Below, one piece after another: positions 19,894-29,997 of a stretch of 64,000 nucleotides of DNA. The first letter of the stretch is position 1. Every line of letters starts with the position of its first letter. Below the pieces are notes generated by a model. That model saw nothing but the letters and a program-made list of their open reading frames with translations, did no database searches and was not told where the DNA came from. The DNA lies in the NCBI GenBank assembly GCA_902563335.1, contig CACEWU010000003.1:1-64000 (forward strand). Reading direction: 5' to 3'. The translations under genes and the position numbers were made by a program. The DNA is from an uncultured Prochlorococcus sp. GTDB lineage: Bacteria; Cyanobacteriota; Cyanobacteriia; PCC-6307; Cyanobiaceae.

Positions 19894-20117
19894 GGAATCC
19901 AGACGGTTGTTTAAAGCCTACGTAATTTCGCTACTTAGCGAAACCCTTCAATGTGTTCAGTTTTCCTCATCAAAGAGAGCGTGTATTTAGGCTTTCTCCT
20001 TTGTGGTTAACCGCTTAGGAAGTTTTGAGGAAAACAATCCAAGCGTCTTTTTTGCTTACATATATTGCTATTGCAAGGCTTCCTCTGCTAAAGACGTCTG
20101 GTTTCTACTAGCTGATC

Positions 20118-20267
20118 ATGGACGTTGGCTTGACCGCAATAGTTTTTGCATCCAAAAGCATTCCAACCACTTTTGGTCAAATCGCAGCTGCATTAGCAGG
20201 TGCTGGTGCATTGATTTTCGTCGCAACTGGTTTTGTTAAAGACGCGAGTTGGAAGCAAACTAGATAA
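20118..20267 (+). CDS. Small single-TM membrane protein, 49 aa (not in ORF track)
   Basis: Manually translated: MDVGLTAIVFASKSIPTTFGQIAAALAGAGALIFVATGFVKDASWKQTR*. Clear TM segment. Confidence 0.6.
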   Translation: MDVGLTAIVFASKSIPTTFGQIAAALAGAGALIFVATGFVKDASWKQTR

Positions 20268-20429
20268 TTCTCACCAATCCAGTAAAGGAAGGACTTTTTG
20301 TCCATCTTTTATTAATTGCTGTTTGTACCTATTCTCGAGAGGGAAATCTTGCGAGAGGTGTTTCATTGAGATTTTTTATTGTTGGAATTGCCGTAATAGA
20401 GACTTTTTAAGCTACCTTGAAACAATTAC

Positions 20430-20681
20430 TTGGCTCCATTCTCAGTGCCTATCGATGACCCTATAGAACCAAGTTTGCAATCAATGTTTGAGGTTGAGAA
20501 ACTTAGTCGTATGATTCAAGAATGCAATGATATAAATAGCTTGAGAGATATTTCAATGGAATTACTGAGTCTATATCAAAAGAAAAGTGCTATTGCGTAT
20601 TGGGCAACTCGACGAGCAGCCGAAGCCGAAGAAAGGGAGTTAAGAGTTAAGTCTAGCCATATAAAGGGATTGGACGACTAA
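20430..20681 (+). CDS. Hypothetical small protein
   Basis: 83-aa ORF with charged/helical composition (EVEKLSRMIQECNDINSLRDISMELLSLYQKKSAIAYWATRRAAEAE). TTG start or a later ATG. Confidence 0.6.
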   Translation: MAPFSVPIDDPIEPSLQSMFEVEKLSRMIQECNDINSLRDISMELLSLYQKKSAIAYWATRRAAEAEERELRVKSSHIKGLDD

Positions 20682-20778
20682 AACATATTATTTAAGTAGT
20701 AAATTAAAGTAAAGATAAAATTTCTAATTTACTTATTCACTAATATATAAAATGTTTTTTTACAGAGCTTCAGATTGA

Positions 20779-21183
20779 ATGCATCAGGGGAATAGATGGG
20801 TATTGCTTGAGCATTTAGGGGATCCTCACGATCCAATTGGACGTCATTTCGATTTGCTTTTAGAAGATGGATTGCATTGCAGGACATGGCGCTTGTATGA
20901 CATTCCTGTTTTAGATGGCCCTGCGTTGAGCGTTACTTCATTACCTGCACATAATCTTTCCTGGTTAGATTCAAAAGGGAGAATAGTTTCGGGTAATAGA
21001 GGCTGGGCTCAGCCAATTCAAGGGGGTTGTTTTAATGGTGAATTGCCATTGGCTAACAGCAGTTTGGTTCGGGTAGAGCTGGAAGGAAGCAGTGATTTTC
21101 AAGGAACTCTTGAAATAGTAAATAATCGCTGCACACTACGCTCATTGCCTCGGATTAATTCTCAGAAGGTCATTACCCCTTGA
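20779..21183 (+). CDS. Stand-alone LigD 3'-phosphoesterase-like domain protein
   Basis: RWVLLEHLGDPHDPIGRHFDLLLEDGLHCRTWRLYD resembles the PE core (HxDLRLE...W); also GELPLANSSLVRVELEG and FQGTLEIVNNRCTL. Confidence 0.55.
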   Translation: MHQGNRWVLLEHLGDPHDPIGRHFDLLLEDGLHCRTWRLYDIPVLDGPALSVTSLPAHNLSWLDSKGRIVSGNRGWAQPIQGGCFNGELPLANSSLVRVELEGSSDFQGTLEIVNNRCTLRSLPRINSQKVITP

Positions 21184-21230
21184 GCTTCTTTCAAGTTTCG
21201 CTATTGTTTCCCTAATTACTTTGCCTCCTG

Positions 21231-24200
21231 TTGGTTCATATCAATCAGGTCGGGCTAACTCATTTCAAGTCCTTTGGAGGGTCTATGACGATCCCTCTGG
21301 AGGAAGGTTTTACTGTTGTAACTGGGCCAAATGGGTCTGGTAAAAGCAATATTCTTGATGGAGTCTTGTTTTGTCTTGGACTAGCAAATAGCCGAGGCAT
21401 GCGCGCAGATCGTTTGCCTGATCTTGTTAACAGCGGCCGATTGCGTGCAGGAAAAGCTGCAGAGACCGAAGTAAGTGTTCGTTTTGATCTGACTGACTGG
21501 CAACCTGATAGCGCGGAAGAAGGCTTGGAGCCTTCGCTGGAAGGTCCTTGGATAAAACCTGATCAAAAGGAATGGGTAGTTACAAGGCGCTTGAGAGTAA
21601 TGCCAGGAGGCTCTTATAGCTCGAGCTATAGCGCTGATGGTGAGCCTTGTAATCTTCAACAACTGCAGACTCAATTAAGAAGGTTAAGGATTGATCCTGA
21701 AGGTAGCAATGTGGTCATGCAAGGTGATGTGACCAGAATTGTTTCGATGAGTAATCGTGATCGTCGAGTTCTTATAGATGAGCTTGCAGGAGTAGCTCTT
21801 TTTGATAATCGTATACAGCAAACACGGAGCAAGCTTGAAAGCGTTCAAGAACGACAAGAAAGATGTCGGATAGTTGAACAAGAACTTCTTAATTCTAAAC
21901 AACGTTTGGAAAAAGATTGTGCCAAGGCGCGTACTTATCAGGAATTAAAAGAGAACTATCAGCTTGGTAAGCAGCAGGAACTGGTATTAGCTTTTGAAGC
22001 TGCACATCAACATCTTGACAAGGTAAGGAAGCAACATTATGCATTAGGAGAACAAGAGAAACGTGATTCAATTCTTCTGAAAGATGCTGAGAAGAAATTA
22101 GTTGATTCTGCTAAAAATTTGAGTAGTTTACAGAACAATGTAAAGGCTTTAGGAGAAGATAAATTGATTAATGTTCAGGCTGAGATAGCTGGAGCAGATA
22201 CACAATTTCGTGAATTAGAACGCCAGGCAGAAAATCACAAAAGGGAAGGAGAAAAATTGCAACAATCTCGAGAAGTGTTATTAAGACGACGTAAAGAAGT
22301 GAAGGAAGGTCAAGATAAAAAATTAAAACAATTTGAGTCTGATTCATCTCTAGCAGCTGCTGAGATCAAATGCACAAATGCTGCTGCTGCTGTTGATGTT
22401 TCTAGAAGAAGACTAGGTGATGTTGCTGGTCGATCAGGAGCATGGTTTGAAGACCAACGGAAGAGGACAGCTTTACGCCAAAAGATTGAATCGACTCTCT
22501 TACCACTTCAGCAAGAGCAGCAAAAACTGGAGGAGCGTTTGCGTTTTGATGCTTCCAGAGAGAAGGAGTTGGAATTGGAGCAAGAACGAGATATCGCACA
22601 AAATCAAGAAGTTCTAGATCAACTTGATCGGCTTGAACAAGAATGGAAATCACTTGTCCAGCAAATCTCTACTGAGAAGAAACAAATTAATGAAGTTACG
22701 GAAACTCTTTCAGTGCAACAACGCACTCGTAGTCGACTAGAGCAGGAACAAACCAATCTTGAAAGGGAAATTGCTCGTCTTGAAAGTCGTTCAGAGACTT
22801 TGCAAGAAAGTCGAGGAATAGGTGCCTTAAGGCTGCTTCTTGAGGCAGGGTTGGAGGGAATTCATGGACATGTGGCGCATTTAGGTGATGTTGAAGATTG
22901 TCATCGACTTGCTCTTGAAGTAGCAGCAGGGTCCAGACTTGGACAAATTGTTGTTGATGACGATCGAATAGCAGCTAAGGCAATTGAGTTACTAAAAAAA
23001 CGTAAAGCAGGTCGGCTCACTTTCCTTCCGCTTAATCGAATACATACTCCTGGAAATCTTACTAATAATGCCTTAAGGAGAGGGGACTATCCATTAAAGT
23101 TTGATTGCAATGATGGCTTGGTTGGTAGAGCAATTGAGTTGGTTCGTTTTGAATCAATATATAAAGATGTTTTTGCTTATGTATTTGGTTCAACTCTTGT
23201 ATACAAGGATTTGAAATCAGCTCGCATACAACTTGGTAAAACAAGAGCTGTAACACTTGATGGCGAGTTGTTGGAAAAAAGTGGTGCGATGACTGGTGGA
23301 AGTTTTTCTGGACGAAGCACTGGCTTTAATTTTGGAATAGCTAATGAATTTGATGATGCAGATCCTATGCGGAAAAGGTTATTAGAGCTGGGAGAAACTC
23401 TTATAAAGTGTAGACTTGAGGAAAATAATCAAATTAAATATTTAGAAGATAGAAGACCTTTGTTAAGGACGTTAGAACAGCGCCAGGCTGCCTTGGATGC
23501 AGAAAGAATTACTTCACGTCGCTCTAGCTCTCCTCTTCTTGAGAGAAGTAAAGAATCTTCTGAAAGGTTAAATAATCTCCAAAAGAGTCAGGAAAATTAT
23601 CAAAAACGCTTAAAAGTTATTAGTTCTGAAACAAAGCCTTTAATTAAAGAATTGCAAGATTTGAATAATAAAGAAGCTCTGATTGGAAAAGAAACTGATT
23701 CCGAGAATTGGAGGCATCTGCAAGTTGAGCTCCAAGCTGCCGATGAAATGCTTTCCAAGGCTCGAGTTGAAAGAGATGAGTATTTGCAACAAAAAAGACA
23801 ATTTGAACTTGAAATTGAGCGCTTGGAAGGAGAGCAGAAATCACTTTTGGCTGAAGAAAATCTTTTGCAAGAAGCAGTACAAACTTTGGCTAAATCTCAT
23901 AAGGACTGGCGAGAACAAAATCTTGATCTAGAAGCACGACGTAAGATTTTGGCGAAGGAACAGAAAGAATTACAAGAAAAATTTGGAGAACAGCGAAGAG
24001 CTCGAGATGCAGCAGAAGCAGATGTTGCTAATCAAAGACAAAAATTGCAAGAGGCACAATGGAAATTTGAACGCTTGCATCAAGATCGCGACGCATTAGA
24101 AGAAGAAATTCGGAGCAGTACTATTCGCCTCCAAGAATTGGAGGAAGCTCTTCCAAAACCTGCACCAAACATCTCAGAAGAAGTTAAGGCTGCTGGTTTG

Positions 24201-24842
24201 GAGCAATTACAAGCTGATTTAGTCCAATTACAAAACCAAATGGAAGCTTTAGAACCTGTAAATATGTTGGCATTAGATGAATTGACAAAGCTTGATGAAA
24301 GGCTGTGTGAGCTTGTTGAAAGACTTGAAATTCTTAGCGAAGAACGTTCAGAGCTTTTGCTTCGTATAGAAACTGTTGGCACGTTGCGTCAGGAGGCATT
24401 TCTGGAAGCCTTTGAAGCAGTCGATGGTCATTTTCGTGAAATCTTTGCGAGTTTGTCTGATGGGGATGGTCATCTTCAATTGGACAATTCAGATGATCCC
24501 TTAGAGGGTGGCTTAACGCTTGTAGCTCATCCCAAGGGCAAGTCTGTTAGACGTCTAGCTGCAATGTCAGGTGGGGAAAAGTCATTAACAGCTTTGAGCT
24601 TTCTGTTTGCGTTACAGCGCTTCAGGCCATCTCCTTTTTATGCTCTTGATGAAGTGGATAGTTTTTTAGATGGAGTTAACGTAGAAAGGTTGTCTGCTCT
24701 TATTGCTTGCCAGGCTGAACAAGCACAATTTTTGGTTGTTAGCCATAGAAGGCCAATGATCAGTGCCTCAAGTCGGACAATAGGAGTGACTCAGGCCAGA
24801 GGGGCACATACTCAAGTTGTTGGATTACCAAATGCAGCTTGA
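21231..24842 (+). CDS. smc: Chromosome segregation protein SMC
   Basis: FTVVTGPNGSGKSNILDGVLFCLG Walker A, long coiled coils with a hinge, AAMSGGEKSLTALSFLFALQRFRPSPFYALDEVDSFLD. Confidence 0.97.
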   Translation: MVHINQVGLTHFKSFGGSMTIPLEEGFTVVTGPNGSGKSNILDGVLFCLGLANSRGMRADRLPDLVNSGRLRAGKAAETEVSVRFDLTDWQPDSAEEGLEPSLEGPWIKPDQKEWVVTRRLRVMPGGSYSSSYSADGEPCNLQQLQTQLRRLRIDPEGSNVVMQGDVTRIVSMSNRDRRVLIDELAGVALFDNRIQQTRSKLESVQERQERCRIVEQELLNSKQRLEKDCAKARTYQELKENYQLGKQQELVLAFEAAHQHLDKVRKQHYALGEQEKRDSILLKDAEKKLVDSAKNLSSLQNNVKALGEDKLINVQAEIAGADTQFRELERQAENHKREGEKLQQSREVLLRRRKEVKEGQDKKLKQFESDSSLAAAEIKCTNAAAAVDVSRRRLGDVAGRSGAWFEDQRKRTALRQKIESTLLPLQQEQQKLEERLRFDASREKELELEQERDIAQNQEVLDQLDRLEQEWKSLVQQISTEKKQINEVTETLSVQQRTRSRLEQEQTNLEREIARLESRSETLQESRGIGALRLLLEAGLEGIHGHVAHLGDVEDCHRLALEVAAGSRLGQIVVDDDRIAAKAIELLKKRKAGRLTFLPLNRIHTPGNLTNNALRRGDYPLKFDCNDGLVGRAIELVRFESIYKDVFAYVFGSTLVYKDLKSARIQLGKTRAVTLDGELLEKSGAMTGGSFSGRSTGFNFGIANEFDDADPMRKRLLELGETLIKCRLEENNQIKYLEDRRPLLRTLEQRQAALDAERITSRRSSSPLLERSKESSERLNNLQKSQENYQKRLKVISSETKPLIKELQDLNNKEALIGKETDSENWRHLQVELQAADEMLSKARVERDEYLQQKRQFELEIERLEGEQKSLLAEENLLQEAVQTLAKSHKDWREQNLDLEARRKILAKEQKELQEKFGEQRRARDAAEADVANQRQKLQEAQWKFERLHQDRDALEEEIRSSTIRLQELEEALPKPAPNISEEVKAAGLEQLQADLVQLQNQMEALEPVNMLALDELTKLDERLCELVERLEILSEERSELLLRIETVGTLRQEAFLEAFEAVDGHFREIFASLSDGDGHLQLDNSDDPLEGGLTLVAHPKGKSVRRLAAMSGGEKSLTALSFLFALQRFRPSPFYALDEVDSFLDGVNVERLSALIACQAEQAQFLVVSHRRPMISASSRTIGVTQARGAHTQVVGLPNAA

Positions 24843-24898
24843 AGTGTTAAAAATTAGGCCTTGAGTCACAATGATTCGAATAGTCCAAGCCTGAAAGT

Positions 24899-25960
24899 TT
24901 GCGTTTGACCAAGACTCCATCCCAAAACGAATTACTGGAAACAGTTCCAAGCGACCGTCTTTGGTTGCGAGCAGAGTTAATGGGAACTCAGGTGATTACT
25001 CGTGACTCGGGGCGCCGACTGGGTGTAGTCGGAGAAGTTGTTGTTGATATTGATCGACGGGAGGTAGTCGCACTTGGCTTAAGAGATAATCCGTTGACTC
25101 GGTTTCTTCCAGGGTTACCTCGTTGGATGCCACTTGATCGCATAAGGCAAGTGGGCGATGTGATTCTGGTTGATTCGGTTGATTCATTGAGTGAAGGATT
25201 TAGTCCTGAGAGATATAGTCGAGTTATTAATTGTCAAGTAATTACAGAATCAGGACAGCAATTAGGGCGAGTTCTTGGGTTTTCTTTCGACATAGAGACT
25301 GGCGAACTTTGTACTTTGGTAATGGCAGCTCTGGGTGTTCCATTGCTTGGTGAAGGGGTGTTAAGTACCTGGGAAATCCCTGTTGATGAAATAGTGAGCA
25401 GTGGAGCAGATAGGATAATTGTTTATGAAGGTGCAGAGGATAAATTAAAGCAATTAAATAGCGGTTTTCTTGAGAAGTTGGGAGTGGGTGGAGCCACTTG
25501 GGAAGAAAAGGAAAGGGAGCGTTATCGAGTAAATCTTGTTCCTGTTGAGAATCAACTTTCTGCGGGTGAAAATTTTGAATCTGAAGAGAGAATGCTGAGT
25601 GCTTCTAGGAATGAGGCGTTAGCTCAGGAAGAAGAATTGGAATATGTTGAGTTGGATAATAGTCAACAGTTAGAAACTCAACAAAGAAGATATTTAGATG
25701 ATGAAATTGAGAGATCATCATCTGATTTTGAAAATTATTCCGAAGGGAAAAATATCTTAAAAGAAGAAACTTTTATTGAGCAATCTAGTCTAAATGCTCA
25801 TCCTTCTCCTTCTAAGCCGAAACCAGCTTCTCGAAGGCCTATTAAAAAATCCGAAGACCCTTTAGATGTAGAACCGCTAGATTATAAGGATAATGATGGG
25901 ATGAAAAATAATTCTTCTGAGCCTAGATCATCTATTAATGAGTTCGAGGATCCATGGTAG
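24899..25960 (+). CDS. PRC-barrel domain protein
   Basis: Two PRC-barrel-like repeats (MGTQVITRDSGRRLGVVGEVVVDIDRREVVALGLRDN and CQVITESGQQLGRVLGFSFDIETGELCTLVM), low-complexity acidic tail. Confidence 0.8.
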   Translation: MRLTKTPSQNELLETVPSDRLWLRAELMGTQVITRDSGRRLGVVGEVVVDIDRREVVALGLRDNPLTRFLPGLPRWMPLDRIRQVGDVILVDSVDSLSEGFSPERYSRVINCQVITESGQQLGRVLGFSFDIETGELCTLVMAALGVPLLGEGVLSTWEIPVDEIVSSGADRIIVYEGAEDKLKQLNSGFLEKLGVGGATWEEKERERYRVNLVPVENQLSAGENFESEERMLSASRNEALAQEEELEYVELDNSQQLETQQRRYLDDEIERSSSDFENYSEGKNILKEETFIEQSSLNAHPSPSKPKPASRRPIKKSEDPLDVEPLDYKDNDGMKNNSSEPRSSINEFEDPW

Positions 25961-25974
25961 ACAGTTATTTAAGA

Positions 25975-26439
25975 TTAAGATTCAGTTTCTAGAAATTTTA
26001 AAGAAAGGCTATTTACACAAAAACGCTGCCCAGTTGGCTGGGGCCCGTCATTAAATAAATGTCCAAGATGAGAATTACATTTAGAGCAAATGATTTCTGT
26101 GCGCATCATCCGGTGGCTAGTATCTGAGCGAGTTCTAATTGCATTGGAATTAATGCTTTCATAAAAGCTAGGCCAACCTGTCCCTGAATCAAACTTATGA
26201 ATTGAAATGAATAAAGGTGCATTACAACAAATACAGTAATATGTTCCTGTTTTTTTTGTACTCCAATAAGCACCTGTAAATGCTCTTTCGGTGCCACCTT
26301 CACGAGTTACCTGGTATTGCTCAGGCGTTAGTTTTGATTTCCAGTAATTTGCATCTTTCTCACGCTCATCGCTTGAATTAGATTTCAAATCTGACATTTT
26401 TATCAGGTTTTCGTCGATGTTAGCTTTCATTTTAGACAT
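25975..26439 (-). CDS. msrB: Peptide-methionine (R)-S-oxide reductase
   Basis: YWKSKLTPEQYQVTREGGTERAFTGAYW, CICCNAPLF, FDSGTGWPSF, CSKCNSHLGHLFNDGP, RFCVNSLSL. Confidence 0.95.
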   Translation of the reverse strand: MSKMKANIDENLIKMSDLKSNSSDEREKDANYWKSKLTPEQYQVTREGGTERAFTGAYWSTKKTGTYYCICCNAPLFISIHKFDSGTGWPSFYESINSNAIRTRSDTSHRMMRTEIICSKCNSHLGHLFNDGPQPTGQRFCVNSLSLKFLETES

Positions 26440-26448
26440 GTTTTGAAG

Positions 26449-27726
26449 TTATCTTTTGGTTGCACCCTTAGGAAGTAGATCGATAATTTCTTGGGTCATT
26501 GCCTCCACTGCTCCAGGTTGACCTCTAAGACTTCTCAAATCTTCTTTTTGACCTTTGAGGCGTTCTGGAGATGAAAGCCATTCAGCAGCCTCTTGGGCAA
26601 TTTCTTCTGGAAAAATGTTTCCGATTTTCTCGGGGACAATCATTCGTCCTGCTGAGATATTTGGCCATGCCAAGAAACTATTACTTCTTAAACGCCAGTT
26701 GCTTAATAAAAAACCTATGAATCTACCTACTCCTGGAAGCCTGCTCAATATCCCTAGAAATCCATCCCAGGCTTGCATGACATGTAAATGTTGAGTGGGT
26801 ACAAGTACAATCATTGGTACTCCAAGTGCTCCTAACTCGGCTGTATTTGCACCAACTGTTGTCAGAGCTAGTTCGCATTGACTAAGAGAAATATGAGCAG
26901 GAGCTTCTTCTTGTAGATGGATTATTGTTCCAGCTTTTGTAATTAATTTTCCTAATATTTGATTTTTTTTAGGAGGGTCAATTCTTTCGATAGCAGATTG
27001 GTAGCTCTTTGCAATTGGATTTTTATGACTCATAAATTCTTGCAGCTCTTCAAGGTTTGTTGTAGGAGCAATAGGAAGTAGAAATTTATAATTAGGCAAG
27101 ATTTTGAGGAGTTGATCTGCCACTTCTAATAGGAATGGGACTCCTACTGAGAGTTTTGCTTTTTTTGACCCTGGCATTAAGGCAATCCATTTGCCTTCAG
27201 GAAGAGTATTTTCAATCTTTGCAAAGTCCGATAGATCTGCCATAAGATCTCCAACGACATTGCAACGATTTTTGAACTGATTAGGGATTCGATCTCTCAC
27301 TTTGGAAGACATTGCTGCAATGCGGTTATTCCAACGAGGCCACCTGGCTACCCATTCTGCATATGTGATATGTCGATATCCAAGTCTTACTGAAAGCAGC
27401 ACACTCCAGAACTGATCTCCACCAAGGAAAACTACTAAACCTTGCTGAGGCCAATTTCCATAGTGCTGGGGACGCATTAATAAATTCCAGAATCTTTTGG
27501 CATGTGTGATTTGGTCAAATAGTTTCCAATTATTCGCTACGGTTTTTTCTTTCCCTGTGGCATTGGGGCAAGGAACTAATACAAGACGAAGACTTATTGA
27601 TGAGCTAATTGCTCGAGGCCGCATCAAAATTTTGGAATGCAGTTTTTCTGAAATGGGTCTTACCCATGTAGCAAGCTCTCCTGGCCCATTTGATATCAGT
27701 ACCACTACACGAGAGGCTTCCTGCAT
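26449..27726 (-). CDS. Lipid-A-disaccharide synthase-related protein (COG4370-like)
   Basis: VLISNGPGELATWVRPISEKL start, GKWIALMPGSKKAKLSVGVPF and CELALTTVGANTAELGALGVPMIVLVPTQHL. Confidence 0.75.
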   Translation of the reverse strand: MQEASRVVVLISNGPGELATWVRPISEKLHSKILMRPRAISSSISLRLVLVPCPNATGKEKTVANNWKLFDQITHAKRFWNLLMRPQHYGNWPQQGLVVFLGGDQFWSVLLSVRLGYRHITYAEWVARWPRWNNRIAAMSSKVRDRIPNQFKNRCNVVGDLMADLSDFAKIENTLPEGKWIALMPGSKKAKLSVGVPFLLEVADQLLKILPNYKFLLPIAPTTNLEELQEFMSHKNPIAKSYQSAIERIDPPKKNQILGKLITKAGTIIHLQEEAPAHISLSQCELALTTVGANTAELGALGVPMIVLVPTQHLHVMQAWDGFLGILSRLPGVGRFIGFLLSNWRLRSNSFLAWPNISAGRMIVPEKIGNIFPEEIAQEAAEWLSSPERLKGQKEDLRSLRGQPGAVEAMTQEIIDLLPKGATKR

Positions 27727-27764
27727 TTCAGCTGGAGAATTTAAGTGATGTTGAAAGTAAGGAA

Positions 27765-27846
27765 TGCGGATGGCGAGACTTGAACTCGCAAGGCCGAAGC
27801 CACACGCTCCTTAGACGTGCGTGTCTACCAATTCCACCACATCCGC
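27765..27846 (-). tRNA. tRNA-Leu, anticodon read as AAG
   Basis: GCGGATGTGGTGGAATTGGTAGACACGCACGTCTAAGGAGCGTGTGGCTTCGGCCTTGCGAGTTCAAGTCTCGCCATCCGCA: full acceptor and T-stem pairing, long variable arm, A73, anticodon loop C-T-AAG-G-A. Confidence 0.95.
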
Positions 27847-27967
27847 AGGGTGAGGAAATCTCTCAGATTTACGTCAATTGGATCATAACGGGCAACCTTC
27901 TTTGACTGGAGAAACAAATTTGGAGAGGACCGCTGATACGATCCGCCTCAATACTGAATATTCATTG

Positions 27968-29314
27968 ATGCCTATAGGCAAGGTTTTAATAGCCAATCGT
28001 GGTGAGATTGCCTTACGAATTCTGCGCAGTTGCAGAGAGTTGGGCATTGCAACTGTTGCGGTGTACAGCACCGTAGACCGCAATGCATTGCATGTTCAGC
28101 TCGCTGATGAGGCAGTTTGTGTTGGCGATGCTCCAAGCAATAAAAGCTATTTGAATGTGCCAAACATTCTTGCGGCAGCCACTTCTAGAGGGGTCGATGC
28201 AATTCATCCTGGATATGGATTTCTGGCCGAAAACGATCGCTTTGCAGAAATCTGTCGAGATCATGGAATTGTGTTTGTTGGTCCTTCCCCACATGCGATT
28301 CGGTCTATGGGGGATAAATCGACAGCAAAATCAACTATGCAGAAAGTTGGAGTGCCTACTGTTCCAGGGAGTGAAGGTTTGCTCTCTAGTCCAGAAGAAG
28401 CAGCTGGTTTAGCTAGAGAAATGGGTTATCCAGTCATGATCAAAGCAACCGCAGGTGGAGGAGGAAGGGGTATGCGTCTGGTTAACAGCCCAGATCAACT
28501 CGAGAATCTTTTTAAGGCTGCTCAAGGTGAAGCAGAGGCCGCTTTTGGTAACGCAGGTTTGTATATGGAGAAATTTATTGATCGCCCTAGGCACGTAGAA
28601 GTTCAGGTTTTAGCTGATAGACATGGAAATGTTGTTCATTTAGGTGAAAGAGATTGTTCTATTCAGCGTAGGCATCAGAAGTTGTTGGAAGAATCTCCTA
28701 GTCCAGCTCTAGATCCTGATTTGCGAATTCGAATGGGTGAGGCTGCTGTAGCTGCGGCAAGAAGTATTGAATATGAGGGGGCTGGAACGGTTGAGTTTTT
28801 GCTTGATCGTAATGGTGACTTTTATTTCATGGAGATGAATACTCGTATTCAGGTAGAGCATCCCGTTACAGAAATGGTGACAGGGATCGATTTAATTGCA
28901 GAGCAGTTAAGGATTGCTGGAGGGGAGCCCATAAGCGTTGTTCAAGAGGAAATCAAACTTCGAGGGCATGCAATTGAATGTCGAATAAATGCTGAAGATT
29001 CCACCCATAATTTTCGCCCGTCTCCAGGAAGAATTACTGGTTGGTTGCCTCCTGGAGGGCCAGGGGTCAGGGTGGATAGTCATGTGTATACGGGTTATGA
29101 CATCCCTCCCTTTTATGATTCTTTGATTGGGAAATTAATTGTTTGGGGTTCTGATAGAGAAGCAGCATTAAAACGAATGAAAAGAGCCTTAAATGAATGC
29201 GCAGTAACTGGTATTCCAACCACAATTGAGTTTCATTTGTATTTGCTGGATAGAGAAGAATTTCTCAGAGGAGATGTCCACACTAAATTTGTTGAACAGG
29301 AGATGCTGCCTTAG
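27968..29314 (+). CDS. accC: Acetyl-CoA carboxylase, biotin carboxylase subunit
   Basis: [64 protein letters not shown] at 27968 preferred. Confidence 0.97.
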   Translation: MPIGKVLIANRGEIALRILRSCRELGIATVAVYSTVDRNALHVQLADEAVCVGDAPSNKSYLNVPNILAAATSRGVDAIHPGYGFLAENDRFAEICRDHGIVFVGPSPHAIRSMGDKSTAKSTMQKVGVPTVPGSEGLLSSPEEAAGLAREMGYPVMIKATAGGGGRGMRLVNSPDQLENLFKAAQGEAEAAFGNAGLYMEKFIDRPRHVEVQVLADRHGNVVHLGERDCSIQRRHQKLLEESPSPALDPDLRIRMGEAAVAAARSIEYEGAGTVEFLLDRNGDFYFMEMNTRIQVEHPVTEMVTGIDLIAEQLRIAGGEPISVVQEEIKLRGHAIECRINAEDSTHNFRPSPGRITGWLPPGGPGVRVDSHVYTGYDIPPFYDSLIGKLIVWGSDREAALKRMKRALNECAVTGIPTTIEFHLYLLDREEFLRGDVHTKFVEQEMLP

Positions 29315-29332
29315 CTTCTAAATTGTTTTGAC

Positions 29333-29692
29333 TTAAGAAATAGCTTGTATTTTGATAAGAATCTGAGAAAGAATACCTTGCTGGCCAACCAGGAGTTCTC
29401 TTGAAAGACTTATTAAGCCAACCCAGATAACAGGAGTTATATCTACCCCTCCTATCGGAGCAATAAATTTTCTGGAAATTATTAAGAATGGTTCAGTTGG
29501 CCAGCTCACTAATGGCCAAAAACCCTTATTGAGATTTACCTGTGGATACCAGGTGAGGATGATTCTCATAAGAAAGGCCAAAGTCAAGATTGCTAGGAGC
29601 AAGCCAAGAAAAAGGTGCAGAGTTGGCAGGATCTGAACTATCAAAGGCGTCACAAAGCTCAAAGCATCAAGGCATTCATCGTAGATAGCCAA
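29333..29692 (-). CDS. YggT-family membrane protein
   Basis: MRIILTWYPQVNLNKGFWPLVSWPTEPFLIISRKFIAPIGGVDITPVIWV is the YggT/Ycf19 pattern. Confidence 0.88.
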   Translation of the reverse strand: MAIYDECLDALSFVTPLIVQILPTLHLFLGLLLAILTLAFLMRIILTWYPQVNLNKGFWPLVSWPTEPFLIISRKFIAPIGGVDITPVIWVGLISLSRELLVGQQGILSQILIKIQAIS

Positions 29693-29738
29693 TGTTTATC
29701 CTTAGGATTGTGTTGGTTTGACCCTGTAAGCAGCTGTC

Positions 29739-29909
29739 ATGGCATTTTCTTCTTTAAATCTTCTCTTCGGTGCTGGAGTTTCCAGAGAAGTCGCAAGGCT
29801 TTCCGCTGAGGCGATGGTCGGTAGTTTTATTCAAGCGGCCATTGTTGTAGTTGTGCCGGCTGCAATTATTTTGCTTTGGGTGAGCCAGAAAGACGCACTA
29901 AGCCGTTAA
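29739..29909 (+). CDS. psbX: Photosystem II protein PsbX, 56 aa (not in ORF track)
   Basis: Manually translated: MAFSSLNLLFGAGVSREVARLSAEAMVGSFIQAAIVVVVPAAIILLWVSQKDALSR*; PsbX-like TM segment with FVSQxDxxxR-type end. Confidence 0.8.
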   Translation: MAFSSLNLLFGAGVSREVARLSAEAMVGSFIQAAIVVVVPAAIILLWVSQKDALSR

Positions 29910-29997
29910 AAGCTAGTAATCCCTCGCGCACTTCGTAGACTGACATCAATGAGGCTGTTTTCAGTCTCTTGTCAGGTCTGTTTCAGGGGGCAAAACT

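Noticed and set aside
20003-20466. Tracked ORFs 20003-20239 and 20233-20466, plus a start-less frame VKEGLFVHLLLIAVCTYSREGN...
   Set aside because: The first two overlap the better-supported 49-aa membrane ORF in other frames or have poor composition; the third lacks a standard start codon.
27690-27905. 71-aa ORF across the tRNA-Leu gene
   Set aside because: Runs antisense through the tRNA; spurious.
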